From NCBI RefSeq assembly GCF_002531755.2, contig NZ_CP034999.1, positions 607,288 to 671,287 of the forward strand: 64,000 nt of DNA, in the 5' to 3' direction. Of this stretch, positions 8,621 to 19,855 are shown in pieces; position 1 is the stretch's first letter, and every line of letters starts with the position of its first letter. Origin of the DNA: Rhizobium acidisoli (GTDB lineage Bacteria; Pseudomonadota; Alphaproteobacteria; Rhizobiales; Rhizobiaceae). Both the position numbers and the translations under genes were made by a program. Below the pieces are notes generated by a model. It was not told the origin of the DNA, did no database searches, and was given only the letters and a program-made list of their open reading frames with translations.

Positions 8621-8726
8621 GGCGTCAGCTTTCCGTTTCTCGTGCCCATGGCGCCACGCTCGCGGACTCTGAGCGAACCGGCGCGATAGAGTTCATTCTC
8701 GCGGATCCTATCATTCGTCATTGCGC

Positions 8727-9164
8727 TCATAGGAGCACCGGGGAGCGGCGATCAATACGCACTTGCAAGCTTTCCAGTGCGCCCGCAACGATGAGGCCCT
8801 TGTTCACCACTCGGTCCATCGGAACAAACACAGGATCAAGCACCGGCCGGCAACATTCAAAACGTCGCGCGGCTTCCGTCATCATTATTGACGGCGAACG
8901 ATAAGGTTTACTACCATCGCCTCCCAAAAGCGCTATTTTCCCGGCAAGAGGGATCGGGTACCCGTCAAAGATCGTAAAGGCGGTTAACCCAGCTCGCAAA
9001 GCTTCTTCCCCAACAAATAGCGAGTGCATGTCGTCGAAGCGGATCATCTGAATAAGATCACTGCCAATTAAACCGGAGATCGATGCAATGCTGTTGCGAT
9101 CAGGGAGCTCAGCGGCGCGAAAGATCGCACTTTCCGGCTCCAACAGATACACAAAATTTTCCAT
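8727..9164 (-). CDS. Conserved small protein of unknown function
   Basis: The ATG at 9164 is preferred over an in-frame upstream start because AAGGCAAGG lies just before it. The protein begins MENFVYLLEPESA and has 145 residues. A central segment (GLIGSDLIQMIRFDDMHSLF, then a VGEEALRAGL stretch) resembles DUF3846-type domains, but I cannot confirm that. There are no membrane segments or catalytic motifs that I recognise. It sits upstream of the DUF683-fdxB remnant in the same direction, suggesting it once belonged to a nif-linked or symbiotic transcript. Confidence 0.55.
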   Translation of the reverse strand: MENFVYLLEPESAIFRAAELPDRNSIASISGLIGSDLIQMIRFDDMHSLFVGEEALRAGLTAFTIFDGYPIPLAGKIALLGGDGSKPYRSPSIMMTEAARRFECCRPVLDPVFVPMDRVVNKGLIVAGALESLQVRIDRRSPVLL

Positions 9165-10370
9165 ATCCTTGCCTTCTAATTTCTTGAAAAGAGCCCGTGC
9201 CCAGCTGCTTTTGGCTGGAGCGAAAGCGACTTGTCCATCAACTCGGGATAGCGACAACGCGCGGCAATATGCAGATTTCAGTGTGCTGTGTAAATGGTCC
9301 TGCGCCAATTCGGTTCGGCTTAAACCAAGCTTGGCTCCGGACGCGGCGCTCCGATAGCGATCATCATGTTGTATTTAATGTGATATTCTGATTGGCATGT
9401 TTTTATTCCGGCACGCCCCTACACAGAATTCGCGCCAAAAATGTACGCGACGATGTTAAACCATACCGGCGGCCGCGCAGTCGACCAGGGCGGGTTCAGC
9501 AATCGAACGTGGCGGCCATCGGCGTCGCCGCTCGTATGGCTCGACATTTGTCCCACTTTTGCGGAACGGAATCCCGACCTTGGGCAGATTATGCAAACGA
9601 GTGCGTGTTCCAGATTTGACGAGATCTGTACGTTGTACGAATACCCGGCAGAATTAGAAATCATCTCCCACCGCTGCAGACGCGAGAGCCTGAACTCGAA
9701 GCTGACGAGTGGAGCTTCTATCAAGGCACTCCTCACGACGTTGAAAGCAGAAAGAAAATTTGCAATCGGCGAGTTCCATCCGAGCATCACGACATTTGGC
9801 TAGCGCAACCGGGGCAACAGCCGCGCTCACTGTTGGCTTACTCAAGTGTGCTGAGTGCCGCGGTCGCGAATTCGCCCTCGGTCCCCAGGCGTTTTTGGTG
9901 CCGCGTTTTGAGTGTTATTCAAAACGCAAATGATGACATCCAATCAATCTATTTTTCCTGATTGGCGACCTTGGTGCATGACGGAGGTGTCTAACCAAGG
10001 AAGCCGATCGCGACCGCAGCGGAGAGCGTACAAAAATGCAATAAGATAGGAAGCGGCAGATTTTATTGCGTATCCCGGATAACTGGCGCCGCCTTGTTGC
10101 TCGCTATGGCGGCGGCCTTCGGAGCGCGGCGAACAGGCCCGGTCTCCAACTACTCTGAGGACTATAAGAAGAGACATATGGATAACTCTATCGGCTAACG
10201 CGTCTTTGCGCAGGCGTTGATCTTTGATCTTCGCTCGGATTGCTGCATTCAGACTGCTCGATCGGCGCCGCAGATTGAAAGCCTGCGTTTGTCCGTTTGG
10301 CGACCACTGGAGGCGGGATCGCCTCCGCGCTGCACGGGCGATCGAGGCTTCAAGTGTCGCTTGCTCAAGC
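9165..10370. other. No supported gene
   Basis: Overlapping open frames of about 120 residues exist on both strands near 9419-9803, but neither has a ribosome site or a recognisable motif. The rest has only short frames. I see no convincing promoter for the minus-strand genes to the left. Confidence 0.4.
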
Positions 10371-10386
10371 TGGCACAATCTTTGAT
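10371..10386 (+). promoter_or_regulatory. Candidate sigma-54 promoter for nifQ
   Basis: TGGCACAATCTTTGAT fits the -24/-12 pattern TGGCAC-N5-TTGC with one mismatch in the -12 element. It is about 60 bases upstream of the nifQ ATG. A near-match to a NifA site (TGT-N10-ACC) lies about 80 bases further upstream at 10290. Confidence 0.5.
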
Positions 10387-10447
10387 TGTTCGCCTTGCGA
10401 GGGCCAAAGCCAACTGAATTCGATTATTGGAGAAAGCGACGAAGCGC

Positions 10448-11146
10448 ATGCCAAATGTGCATCACATCGGGGTCTCGACGGTAGCGGACGCAGCACGTCA
10501 AACCAGCATAGCCGTCGACCACTGCGACGATTGCCAAACACTCTATGTCAGCCGACCATGCCAGATGGGTCTTAGGTTATATTTTGATGACTATGTGCTC
10601 TTCCGCGTTTTTTCGCGCGCACTTGAAGAAATCGAGATGGGGATTGCCACCGCGACCGAGGCAATCGGCCTTTCGCTTAGGGAGCTGCGGGATATTCCAA
10701 CCCGCAGTTTCCCGGCAAGGCTCATCCGCGCCTTTGCCCTGCAAGAGGCGAGTGATTGCGTGCCTGATGCGGAGGAGCAACTGTTGCGCGACATGCTCCT
10801 AGCGCATGTCCGGCCAGGCGACCCTGAGGGCGTGCGTTTCGCTAAGATCATTGCGCGACGTTCCATGCGTGAAGACCACCTCTGGCGGGATCTCGGCTTG
10901 CTTGACAAGACCGAACTTGGCAGATTGCTGTTCGCGCATTTTCCGGCGCTGGCGGCAGGCAACACCAACAACATGAGGTGGAAGAAGTATTTTTACCGCA
11001 AGATTTGCGAAGCTGAAGGCTTTTCCCTTTGTAGCGCTCCCAGCTGCAAGGAATGCGGCGATTTTAATGAATGCTTTCTGCCTGAGGAAAGCGGAAGTCT
11101 TTCTGGAGCGGCAGAGTTCGTCGGGCGCCAGATCTTGAAAACGTGA
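10448..11146 (+). CDS. nifQ: NifQ, molybdenum delivery for nitrogenase cofactor
   Basis: This is a 232-residue protein with the C-terminal NifQ cysteine motif Cx4Cx2Cx5C (CSAPSCKECGDFNEC). In NifQ proteins this motif binds an Fe-S/Mo-Fe-S cluster that supplies Mo for FeMo-cofactor synthesis. The family's DDYVLFRVFSRALEEIE and MRWKKYFYRKICEAEGF segments are present. The ATG at 10448 is chosen over a TTG 21 bases upstream. It stands alone with its own candidate sigma-54 promoter, 0.9 kb before nifH copy c. A broken paralogue lies at 63.1-63.7 kb. Confidence 0.88.
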   Translation: MPNVHHIGVSTVADAARQTSIAVDHCDDCQTLYVSRPCQMGLRLYFDDYVLFRVFSRALEEIEMGIATATEAIGLSLRELRDIPTRSFPARLIRAFALQEASDCVPDAEEQLLRDMLLAHVRPGDPEGVRFAKIIARRSMREDHLWRDLGLLDKTELGRLLFAHFPALAAGNTNNMRWKKYFYRKICEAEGFSLCSAPSCKECGDFNECFLPEESGSLSGAAEFVGRQILKT

Positions 11147-12925
<1,779 letters not shown>

Positions 12926-13031
12926 CTGCCGCTGTCGACAGGACGCGCTGGCCCTTGAGCCAGCGCGTCCTTCCACGAAAGACGCTTCGTCGACGACGAC
13001 ATAACCCGAACCTTGAAAGGGGCAGGGGCCC

Positions 13032-13244
13032 ATGAGCCTTGATTACGAGAATGACAGCGTTTTGCATGAAAAGCTCATTGCGGAAGTGTTAGCGCAATAT
13101 CCAGACAAGGCGGCAAAGCGCCGCAAGAAGCACCTCAGCGTCGCAACGAGCGGCGACGAGCCTGGCGATGAGCCGAAGGCGCTTTCCGAATGCGACGTCA
13201 AATCAAACATCAAGTCCATTCCGGGCGTGGCACGTGCCCAATAG
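13032..13244 (+). pseudogene. nifD: nifD 5' fragment (copy c)
   Basis: The first 66 residues are identical to intact NifD at 51508-53010, starting [14 protein letters not shown] and ending SIPGV. The frame then leaves homology (ARAQ, stop). It lacks all cofactor- and P-cluster-binding residues except the region just before the first cysteine. The break coincides with the end of the inverted repeat at 13228. Confidence 0.95.
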
Positions 13245-13269
13245 GACCCAGCTTTCGAGGGAAAAAAAC

Positions 13270-14664
13270 GTGTCAAATATTGAATGTGAACGTGACACGG
13301 ACTGCAGGCGAAAGTCTGTGCGCGCACCGTCGTCGATTTTCGTTCCGAACACAAATAGCGGGGCGCAGTTGCCTTGGTATACTATCTACCCAACAATACA
13401 GGAGTTTTCTCCAGAAATCGGCGCCCACACTTATGAGCAATGGCTGAGAAGCCAGGGAACTGATGACGCTGTCTCGCTCTATCTCCACATTCCATTCTGC
13501 CGCTCGATGTGCTGGTATTGTGGTTTTCCGACTAGCATCACTCGTCGGGATACTTTGATAACCGATTATCTAGCAATGCTGCGCGAGGAAATCCGCCTGG
13601 TCGCCGAGCAAGTGCCGCAGGCACTCTCCGTGGGTGACGTGCACTTTGGCGGCGGATCCCCGACCATTATGCCATCGGCAGACTTCCTGTCGCTAATGGA
13701 ACTCCTGCGCGGCCGTTTTGCGCTTGAGCGAGGTGCAACCATTGCCATTGAGGTCGACCCGCGCACGTTCACCACCGATATGGCCGAAGCCCTAGGAAGA
13801 GCCGGTGTGAATCGCGCAAGCGTCGGTGTGCAGAGCTTCGATCCCGTCGTACAAAAAGCGATCAACCGGATTCAGAGCGAGGCGCAAGTGATGACCGCCG
13901 TCGAAAACCTCCGCCTGTATGGGGTCAGGCGTATCAATTTCGACCTGATGTTCGGTTTGCCGAACCAAACCGTCCAGTCCTGTCTAGAGAGCGCAATGTT
14001 AGCTATTGCGATGCGTCCCGACCGCCTCGCGGTTTTCGGTTATTCCCACGTTCCATCTTTTCGAAAAAATCAGCGCTTGATTGACACCGCAGCACTGCCC
14101 GATATAGCCGCGCGAGCTGAGCAGGCCTCAGCCATGGCCGATACGTTAGTTGCAGCAGGCTATCTGCAAATCGGTCTCGACCATTTTGCTTTGCCGGATG
14201 ACGAGCTTGCAATAGCACAGAGAGCTGGTCGTCTGCGCCGCAATTCGCTTGGTTACTCTGCCGAAACCTGCCCAACTGTCATCGGTTTGGGCGCGTCCGC
14301 CATCGGTCGTTGCGGCGACGGTTACGTTCAAAACGATCTCACGCAAAGCTGTTATAACCGACACATAGCATCCGGCCGCTTGGCGATCTCAAGGGGCTAC
14401 CGTTTAACTACCGAGGATCGCGTAAGAGCTGCAATCATCGAACAGCTCATGTGCTACTTGGAGGCGGACATATCAGCAATCTGTACGGCCCAGGGATTTG
14501 ATCAGACCCATCTAGTGAGTTCAGCTAAGCAGCTAGAGATTCTGGCTGAGGACGGGATCGTTGAGTTTGACAACGGTTTAGTCCGTGTGCGGCACGAATG
14601 TCGCTCTGCCCTTCGCCATGTCGCTGCCGCGTTCGATGCTTATCTTGGCCGCCAGCCCATCTAG
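13270..14664 (+). CDS. HemN-like radical SAM protein (coproporphyrinogen dehydrogenase paralogue)
   Basis: With the GTG start at 13270 the protein has about 464 residues, normal for HemN. It has the YTIYPT opening, the radical SAM motif HIPFCRSMCWYCGF (Cx3Cx2C), VHFGGGSPT, GVQSFDP and the C-terminal DHFALPDDELA segment. HemN converts coproporphyrinogen III to protoporphyrinogen IX without oxygen. Here the fourth cysteine of the HemN CxC motif is Phe, whereas the second copy at 45018-46370 keeps it. That cysteine is needed for activity in E. coli HemN, so this protein may have lost or changed function. It could be read from the upstream nifH promoter through the truncated nifD. Confidence 0.85.
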   Translation: MSNIECERDTDCRRKSVRAPSSIFVPNTNSGAQLPWYTIYPTIQEFSPEIGAHTYEQWLRSQGTDDAVSLYLHIPFCRSMCWYCGFPTSITRRDTLITDYLAMLREEIRLVAEQVPQALSVGDVHFGGGSPTIMPSADFLSLMELLRGRFALERGATIAIEVDPRTFTTDMAEALGRAGVNRASVGVQSFDPVVQKAINRIQSEAQVMTAVENLRLYGVRRINFDLMFGLPNQTVQSCLESAMLAIAMRPDRLAVFGYSHVPSFRKNQRLIDTAALPDIAARAEQASAMADTLVAAGYLQIGLDHFALPDDELAIAQRAGRLRRNSLGYSAETCPTVIGLGASAIGRCGDGYVQNDLTQSCYNRHIASGRLAISRGYRLTTEDRVRAAIIEQLMCYLEADISAICTAQGFDQTHLVSSAKQLEILAEDGIVEFDNGLVRVRHECRSALRHVAAAFDAYLGRQPI

Positions 14665-15318
14665 ACTGGCAAACGGAGGGCCTTAGAGTGATCACATAAT
14701 CGAGCTCGAGTTCGTCGAGATGTTAGGCAGGAGGCAAGCCCCCAATTGCTCGATTTAAATCGATCGCTGAATTCGAAGTCCATGGCATGTGTCGGTCTCG
14801 ATCGCGTCACAGGTCAGCTCTCGCCACTGGCAAAGAAATCCGCCGTCAGATCGTGAAAGGTCTGGCGCAGAACGGCTTCACCGGCTCGGTTGCGCGCGCC
14901 AACTTGAAGCAGGCGACACTTTGTTCAAAGCGCCGGACCAGACGCCCGGACAGTTCAGCTTGACGTCACCAATGCGGCTTCGATTGCGCAAGCGGCGGAG
15001 ACGCGCATCAAAAAACCTGCGGCAGGCTCGATGTCCACGGTGGCGATCGAGCGCGGTTAAATGCCTAGAACATGGCCTAAACACGCTTGTCGTCGATCTC
15101 GGCGAAATGGGACCGTGCTTGGACCCAGTTATTTGTCCTAGCCGTACACAGGTGATGCTGCCGCTGGCTCCGCGAAGCACCGGCGGCAAGACCCATCAAC
15201 ATGCCCAGGGCGACAGGTTGCCTGACGCTGAACAATGATCCTTCGACGTGGCCTAGGAGAACGCTTTCAATGCCGTCACTTGCAATAAACGGGGCTCAAC
15301 GTGTTGCACTGCGACAGG
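14665..15318. other. No intact gene; possible dehydrogenase scrap
   Basis: One short frame around 14940-15050 reads VQLDVTNAASIAQAAETR, reminiscent of a short-chain dehydrogenase segment, but it is bounded by stops. Nothing else is recognisable. Confidence 0.3.
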
Positions 15319-15897
15319 TCACCGTTCAAACCGCTCCAGCATTGTTCTCAACTGCGCGTTTTGCAGCCTTAGCTTTCTGGCTAGCTGCCCCCTGAGCACC
15401 CTGATGTCTTCGTCGAGGCTCATCTGGTCCGCAGTGTGAATTGCCGGGGCCGCGTTTGCAATCGCGGCTGATGCCTTCTTACGCGGGGCGACCTCGAGAG
15501 TTCGCACGAGCTTTGTAGCATCATGCCCAGCGACGATGTCGGTACCAAGCTCGCCGAATGGAGGTGGATCAGCCGCCTCAACGATTTTGGCGTCTTGGCC
15601 GTCGACCTGATCGTGGCTGCGACGAGAGATGGCCTCCTCAGTCTCGTTCATGCCGATACCGATTCCGACTTCTTTGGAAACAACAAACTCGGTGGAAATT
15701 GCAGGAGAATGGCCGTGACGGGGAAGCCCCTCGCTTGCCGGTCGAACGGCGCTAATCAGGCTCTTCTCGGCAGGCGTTTCGGTCGGACCGGCAATAGCCA
15801 ACGGGTCCGGCGTAACTTTTTGGTCCGAGCCGTTTTCTCGCTTTTGTTCGCGGCCCGGTGAGATCAGTCGGGCAAGAAGTTTCCAGGGAGACGCCAT
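15319..15897 (-). CDS. Hypothetical protein related to SyrB-associated proteins
   Basis: This 192-residue frame begins MASPWKLLARL and ends with a coiled-coil-like tail (DEDIRVLRGQLARKLRLQNA, then LRTMLERFER). That tail resembles the C-terminus of the SyrB-like protein just upstream. The middle is low-complexity and rich in A, P, E and T. Similar small genes sit beside syrB copies on Rhizobium plasmids. The function is not known; a regulatory or DNA-associated role is only a guess from the neighbour. Confidence 0.55.
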   Translation of the reverse strand: MASPWKLLARLISPGREQKRENGSDQKVTPDPLAIAGPTETPAEKSLISAVRPASEGLPRHGHSPAISTEFVVSKEVGIGIGMNETEEAISRRSHDQVDGQDAKIVEAADPPPFGELGTDIVAGHDATKLVRTLEVAPRKKASAAIANAAPAIHTADQMSLDEDIRVLRGQLARKLRLQNAQLRTMLERFER

Positions 15898-16027
15898 CTA
15901 TCTGACCTCGCGTTTTATCCCGCAAGCAGGCAGTGAGTTTTAGGTCCGGCAACAGCATTTACCGTTGCCGAATTGTTTGTCTCGATAAGAGTGTAGATAC
16001 GGCCGGCTAATTGACCGGCTGCTTATA

Positions 16028-16435
16028 TCAATCGAGCTTGAGCCGTTTGCGCAGATCTTCATTTTCAGCGCGAAGTTTTTCAGCAAGAAGCTTGCGCAGT
16101 CGCTGATTTTCTTCTTCCAACTGCAAAAGGTCTGCCATCTCATCGATCGCCGTCATCGGGGCGGCCGGCGCTGTCTGCTCAGCTTTTGGAGCGCGGCGCA
16201 TAGGTGCACGTTTGGCGCTCGCCGTGGCTTCGATCGCCTTTGTCTTGCGCCCTCTCCTCTTTACACCACCGGCCCCGGCCAGAGCAGCTGCTGGCTCTGC
16301 CGTAGCGTCAGCGGACGCGGTCTCGAGTGCCGCGGCTTTTTTGGCGCGCGGTTTGCGCTGTTTCTTCGGCGCATTAGGCGTTTCGACAACGGTCTGTCCA
16401 TCGACATTGGTTGTCGTATTAGTCTCGTCGGCCAT
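16028..16435 (-). CDS. syrB: SyrB-like symbiotic regulator
   Basis: This 135-residue protein has the SyrB layout. It starts MADETNTTTNVDGQ, has AT-hook-like basic repeats (KKQRKPRAKK, KRRGRKTKA), an Ala-rich linker and a C-terminal leucine-rich coiled coil (MADLLQLEEENQRLRKLL). In S. meliloti SyrB represses syrM and thereby affects nodD3 and exopolysaccharide genes. The ATG at 16435 is preferred because AGGAG lies six bases before it. The frame stays open to 16756 and contains a further conserved-looking stretch (FAVEYKNGRRKLDTRSNSIW), so a longer fusion protein is possible. Confidence 0.75.
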   Translation of the reverse strand: MADETNTTTNVDGQTVVETPNAPKKQRKPRAKKAAALETASADATAEPAAALAGAGGVKRRGRKTKAIEATASAKRAPMRRAPKAEQTAPAAPMTAIDEMADLLQLEEENQRLRKLLAEKLRAENEDLRKRLKLD

Positions 16436-16878
16436 GCTCATCTCCTGTGTATCTGATGCAGTTGTCGACGGGCCGAGAGGCGCTGTCAACAACTGCTCGG
16501 CCTGATCTTGTTCCGGCAAAGACATTTCGCTGTCGGGTTTGCCACTCTGAGAGCTACCTGACAGAGCAGGCAATGCCTCTTCCTCTAGATCGCGCGCGAC
16601 TGACTTTAGATCCACATTGCCCCAGATCGAGTTCGATCTGGTATCGAGTTTTCGCCTGCCGTTCTTGTACTCGACGGCAAAACTGCGTTGCACTTTTTTC
16701 AATATAAGAGGCCTTGGAGAATCCACGGGGTGGCTGATGTTATGCTGGAACGGCACGAATAGCGCCTACCGGACTTCCAGTCCATACCCACGGACTAGCC
16801 TGCGGCCAATTTTTTAGCCCCGCGTTATTTTTTTGAAGTTACCGCGCCTCTGCCGATTTATCGTCGCCCCCGGGGAAG

Positions 16879-17022
16879 CGCTCGCGCATCCGCCACCGCA
16901 TCAAGGCAAGTATCGCCGCAGAGGCCTCGGAAGTACTTTCCGACGATGAAATCGTCGCTTGGCTGAAGGAAACCGGCATCAGCATTGCGCGCCGCACTGT
17001 CACAAAGCATAGGGAGGCAATG
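16879..17022 (+). pseudogene. rpoN: rpoN (sigma-54) 3' fragment with RpoN box
   Basis: One frame reads RHRIKASIAAEASEVLSDDE, then IVAWLKETGISIARRTVTKH and REAM. The ARRTVTKHREAM part is the RpoN box (consensus ARRTVAKYRE), which recognises the -24 element. The upstream 400 residues of a sigma-54 factor are absent. The fragment ends close to the left end of an IS3-type element and was probably cut by it or by a deletion next to it. A separate working rpoN must exist for the nif promoters. Confidence 0.85.
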
Positions 17023-17114
17023 GACAGCCAGACCTGGCTCGGGGAAATCTGCACAGCTAGGATAAGTGGAATTTCTGCCTGACTTCGGCTTAGATGCCGG
17101 GAACAGGAGAGACC

Positions 17115-17490
17115 ATGACGAGACGACCGCGCCGGAACCACAGCCCGGCTTTCAAGGCAAAGGTGGCGCTTGCCGCCATCAGGGGCGAGCAGACGCTGGT
17201 GGAATTGTCCCAGCAGTTTGACGTGCACGCCAACCAGATCAAACAGTGGAAAGACCAGCTCCTTGAGGGGCGACAGGCGTTTTCGGCGATGAAGCAAAGG
17301 CGGAACCGGCGGGTCCAACCGTCGATGTCAAAACACTGCACGCCAAGATCGGCGAGCTGACACTGGAGAACGATTTTTTAGCCGGTGCGCTCGGCAAGGC
17401 GGGATTGCTGGGCGGAAAGAAATGATCGACCGCGAGCATAAGCTATCCGTCGTGCGCCAGGCGAAGCTTCTCGGCTTCAGCCGTGGCAGT
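17115..17490 (+). pseudogene. IS3-family element remnant (orfA, start of orfB)
   Basis: OrfA starts MTRRPRRNHSPAFKAKVALA with the IS3-type helix-turn-helix, then shifts frame near 17268. The rest (KTLHAKIGELTLENDFLAGA, then LGKAGLLGGKK) is in another frame. OrfB begins MIDREHKLSVVRQAKLLGFS and is cut off after about 30 residues. The catalytic domain is missing, so this is an immobile remnant. Confidence 0.8.
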
Positions 17491-18190
17491 GTCTGCCCTC
17501 CTCCGTGCAACACCGCCGCGATGTAACGTACGGCTTCAATGTCGATCGAAGGAGTGCCCATGCGGGGCCGGTCAGACTTCCTCTGGTCCGAAGCAACTCT
17601 TGAACTCGTCGCACTCCATGCAATTCGAGGCGGTACAGTGGGAAAGCCTCATCCGGCGACATCTGGGCGAAAGCGATTTGTTGGGAGGGAAATCGGACTG
17701 GGGTCAGCGGCGAAGACCGCCTCTATATTGCAAACGGCAGCGTCAGGCCGGCCGCAAACCTCTTAGTCGCAAATTCCGACTATATCGAAGTCCTGACCGA
17801 TATCGATACTCAGAGCCCGATCCCTGAAGTGGTGAAGGAGCGGCGCACCAACCCAAACTTCTCCTTCGGCTCGCGCTTCAACGACCAGATGCTGCGCACT
17901 TACGCTCGGGAAAATGATGAAGCGCTTGGCCTACGTTTCGCGGCACTCGCTGCGGCAGTGCTCACCAAGACCGAACGCCGTTTCCTTGCAGCAGGCGCGG
18001 CTATCACGCTCATCGACGTGCCGAGAGAACACGCGGCTTGGCTTTGTCGGCTGAACAAGGTTAGCGAAGGAGTGTTGCTTATACGACTAGACACGAGGAG
18101 TTCGTCGGTCGAATGTCGCAGGGATCTGCGTTGAACACGGCCGCCATTGAGAGAAGGATGGGGGCGCCGCCCGCTTCACTGCTGAGTCAC
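17491..18190. other. Unrecognised coding-like fragment
   Basis: A plus-strand frame from about 17700 to 18134 reads through GEDRLYIANGSVRPAANLLV and RTNPNFSFGSRFNDQMLRTY to a stop. Its composition looks coding but I recognise no family, and no clear start or ribosome site is visible. It is probably the 3' part of a truncated gene. Confidence 0.3.
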
Positions 18191-18240
18191 GCCATCTTTT
18201 TTATGGATGCATTCCATCCAAACAATCGATTTTACTGATC
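18191..18240 (+). promoter_or_regulatory. nod box (drives a decayed nod operon)
   Basis: The core ATCCAAACAATCGATTTTAC is nearly perfect against the NodD-binding consensus, with GGATG 10-15 bases before it. It reads to the right, toward remnants of nodC, nolO and noeI. Confidence 0.85.
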
Positions 18241-18322
18241 GAAACGGTTGCCATTAGAAGACGCTGAAGAAGCGCTTTGTAAAGCGATAATTCGGAGTTC
18301 TTAAAATGGGTCCTCGGGTGCC

Positions 18323-18601
18323 GTGCAGACTGTGCTGGGAAAACGGCCTGGGGCAGTCCGTCTGCTGCCTGGTCTCGATCGTTATCTTGCACTCGACGTG
18401 ATCGGCAGAATCTTGGTCGTTGCTTCTCGACGTTTCAGCGGGCTCTCAAGGGACGCACTTTTGCCCCGGTCGATGCCGCCTCCTATTCGTCGAGTTTCAC
18501 CGCGCGCGCTGGTCATCTTTCTACTGTTTCCCTTAAAGGAACACGCGTTTTGCACATTGAGCGCAGATTGGTTCTCACACCGTGGCCGCCGTTCAACGTG
18601 A
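18323..18601 (+). pseudogene. nodC: nodC remnant (C-terminal part)
   Basis: The frame contains VRLLPGLDRYLALDVIGRIL and further on FLLFPLKEHAFCTLSADWFS. These match LRLLPNLNRFLTLDVVGQNL and FLLLPLKAYALCTLSNSDWL of the intact NodC at 25934-27265. The membrane segments between them are deleted or scrambled, and the catalytic N-terminal domain is absent. It follows a good nod box by about 80 bases. Confidence 0.75.
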
Positions 18602-19029
18602 TTATCAATGGCGGTCCCACCGCCAGGGAGCTGAGTTCGGTACTGGCGCATATGCGGGTGATGGAGACCGGCGGCGGAACTCTGTTTGCTATGCCTCGGA
18701 GCCAACGCAGGCGCACTAGCCGTTGCAAGGACACGGTCTACGACCTTTGCAGCGACGACCAAACGTCGTTGATTTTCCCTTGTGGCTGTGGGGCGGAAAG
18801 ATGAAGGACTGGGTAATGTGGATACGTAACGCGGCGTTACTGCCGCAAATGCTTCGGTCTGGGTTTCTGATAGCGCCGATTGTCCGCAATCTCACCGATC
18901 CGGTCACGATCTGATTTCGGCTTCGGCCCGTGAGCATCTAGCTGCAATGTCAAGCACCACCCTATGAAACTACGAAAGCCGGTGGCCAGGCCAGAGCGAC
19001 CTACCTTTCGAAACGAACTGGAGAGCAAC
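18602..19029. other. No recognisable gene
   Basis: By position this could have held nodI and nodJ between nodC and nolO, but I find no ABC-transporter motif. Only short frames are present. Confidence 0.4.
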
Positions 19030-19055
19030 ATGCTGTGTCTAGGGCTCAGTGGAAA
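19030..19055 (+). pseudogene. nolO: Possible nolO start remnant
   Basis: ATG here opens MLCLGLSG, the usual opening of NolO/NodU-type carbamoyltransferases. Homology ends after about eight codons and a stop follows. The call rests mainly on position, between a nodC remnant and a noeI remnant, as in the nodABC-nodIJ-nolO-noeI order known in NGR234. Confidence 0.35.
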
Positions 19056-19213
19056 TAACAACGCCTGAGACCGATAATGCGCCGCCTAATCGCACGGCGA
19101 AGCATCAACAACTACGTCGAAAGGAAGTGCCAAATGGACATAGCTCCATATGTCAGCGATATCCTGCCCGACCTCGTTCAGCAGGGGCACGTCGAAAACT
19201 TAAGGAGACTCTG

Positions 19214-19855
19214 ATGGATCCGGTGTGTGACTTAAACGTACATCGACAGATCGTTTCGCTTCTGGATAAGCCTGACCCTGTAATCTTTGACATCGGGTGC
19301 AATGACGGAAGCGATGCTCAACGCTTTCTGCGCCTTCTTCCGGGCGCCCAGCTCTAGTGCTTTGAGCCAGACCCCAGAGCCGTTGCACCCTTTACCATCG
19401 GGATCGGATGAGGCTATCCGAAGTTGCGATCAGCGACCGAAACGGAATGATCGAGTTTCACCCCAGCAATGGAAATGGCAGCGCTAAGGAATGGGATCTC
19501 TCGGGCTCGATACGCCGTCCCAAGAACCACCTTTCTGAGTATGCGTTGGTTCGGTTTGACCGTCCGATTTCCGTTGAGACGAGAAGGCTGGATGACTGGT
19601 GCGGCGAAGCTGGCCCAGAGAACATCGATGTCATCTGGATGGATGTGCAAGGAGCCGAGGCCGACGTTATTGCCGGGGGCAATCAGATCCTGAGCAGAAC
19701 GCGCTACATATATACTGAGTATAGTGATCAGGAGCTCTATGAAGGCCAGCTCCCCTGCGCGCCATTCTTGAGCTCTTACCTTCCTTCCAGATGGTAGTTG
19801 AGTATCCCCGAGGAGTGGAGGGTGGCGTGTTGCTCAGAAACACGAGCCTATAGCC
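19214..19855 (+). pseudogene. noeI: noeI remnant (FkbM-type methyltransferase)
   Basis: The N-terminal part reads PVIFDIGCNDGSDAQRFLRL, an S-adenosylmethionine-binding motif I, and runs into a TAG stop just before CFEPDPRAV. After a frame change the rest continues (IDVIWMDVQGAEADVIAGGN, then YIYTEYSDQELYEGQ). A final frame change gives VVEYPRGVEGGVLLRNTSL and a stop. NoeI 2-O-methylates the fucose of Nod factors in relatives. At least one stop and two shifts make it inactive as read. Confidence 0.75.

Noticed and set aside
9419..9803. Two opposed open frames of about 120 codons
   Set aside because: Neither has a ribosome site or a recognisable family, and they overlap almost completely, so I did not call either.
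10290..10305. TGT-N10-ACC as a NifA site for nifQ
   Set aside because: The last base breaks the TGT-N10-ACA pattern; it is mentioned only as a near match.
13227..13241. TGGCACGTGCCCAAT as a sigma-54 promoter for the HemN-like gene
   Set aside because: The -12 half lacks TTGC; it arises at the end of the repeat and does not fit the spacing.
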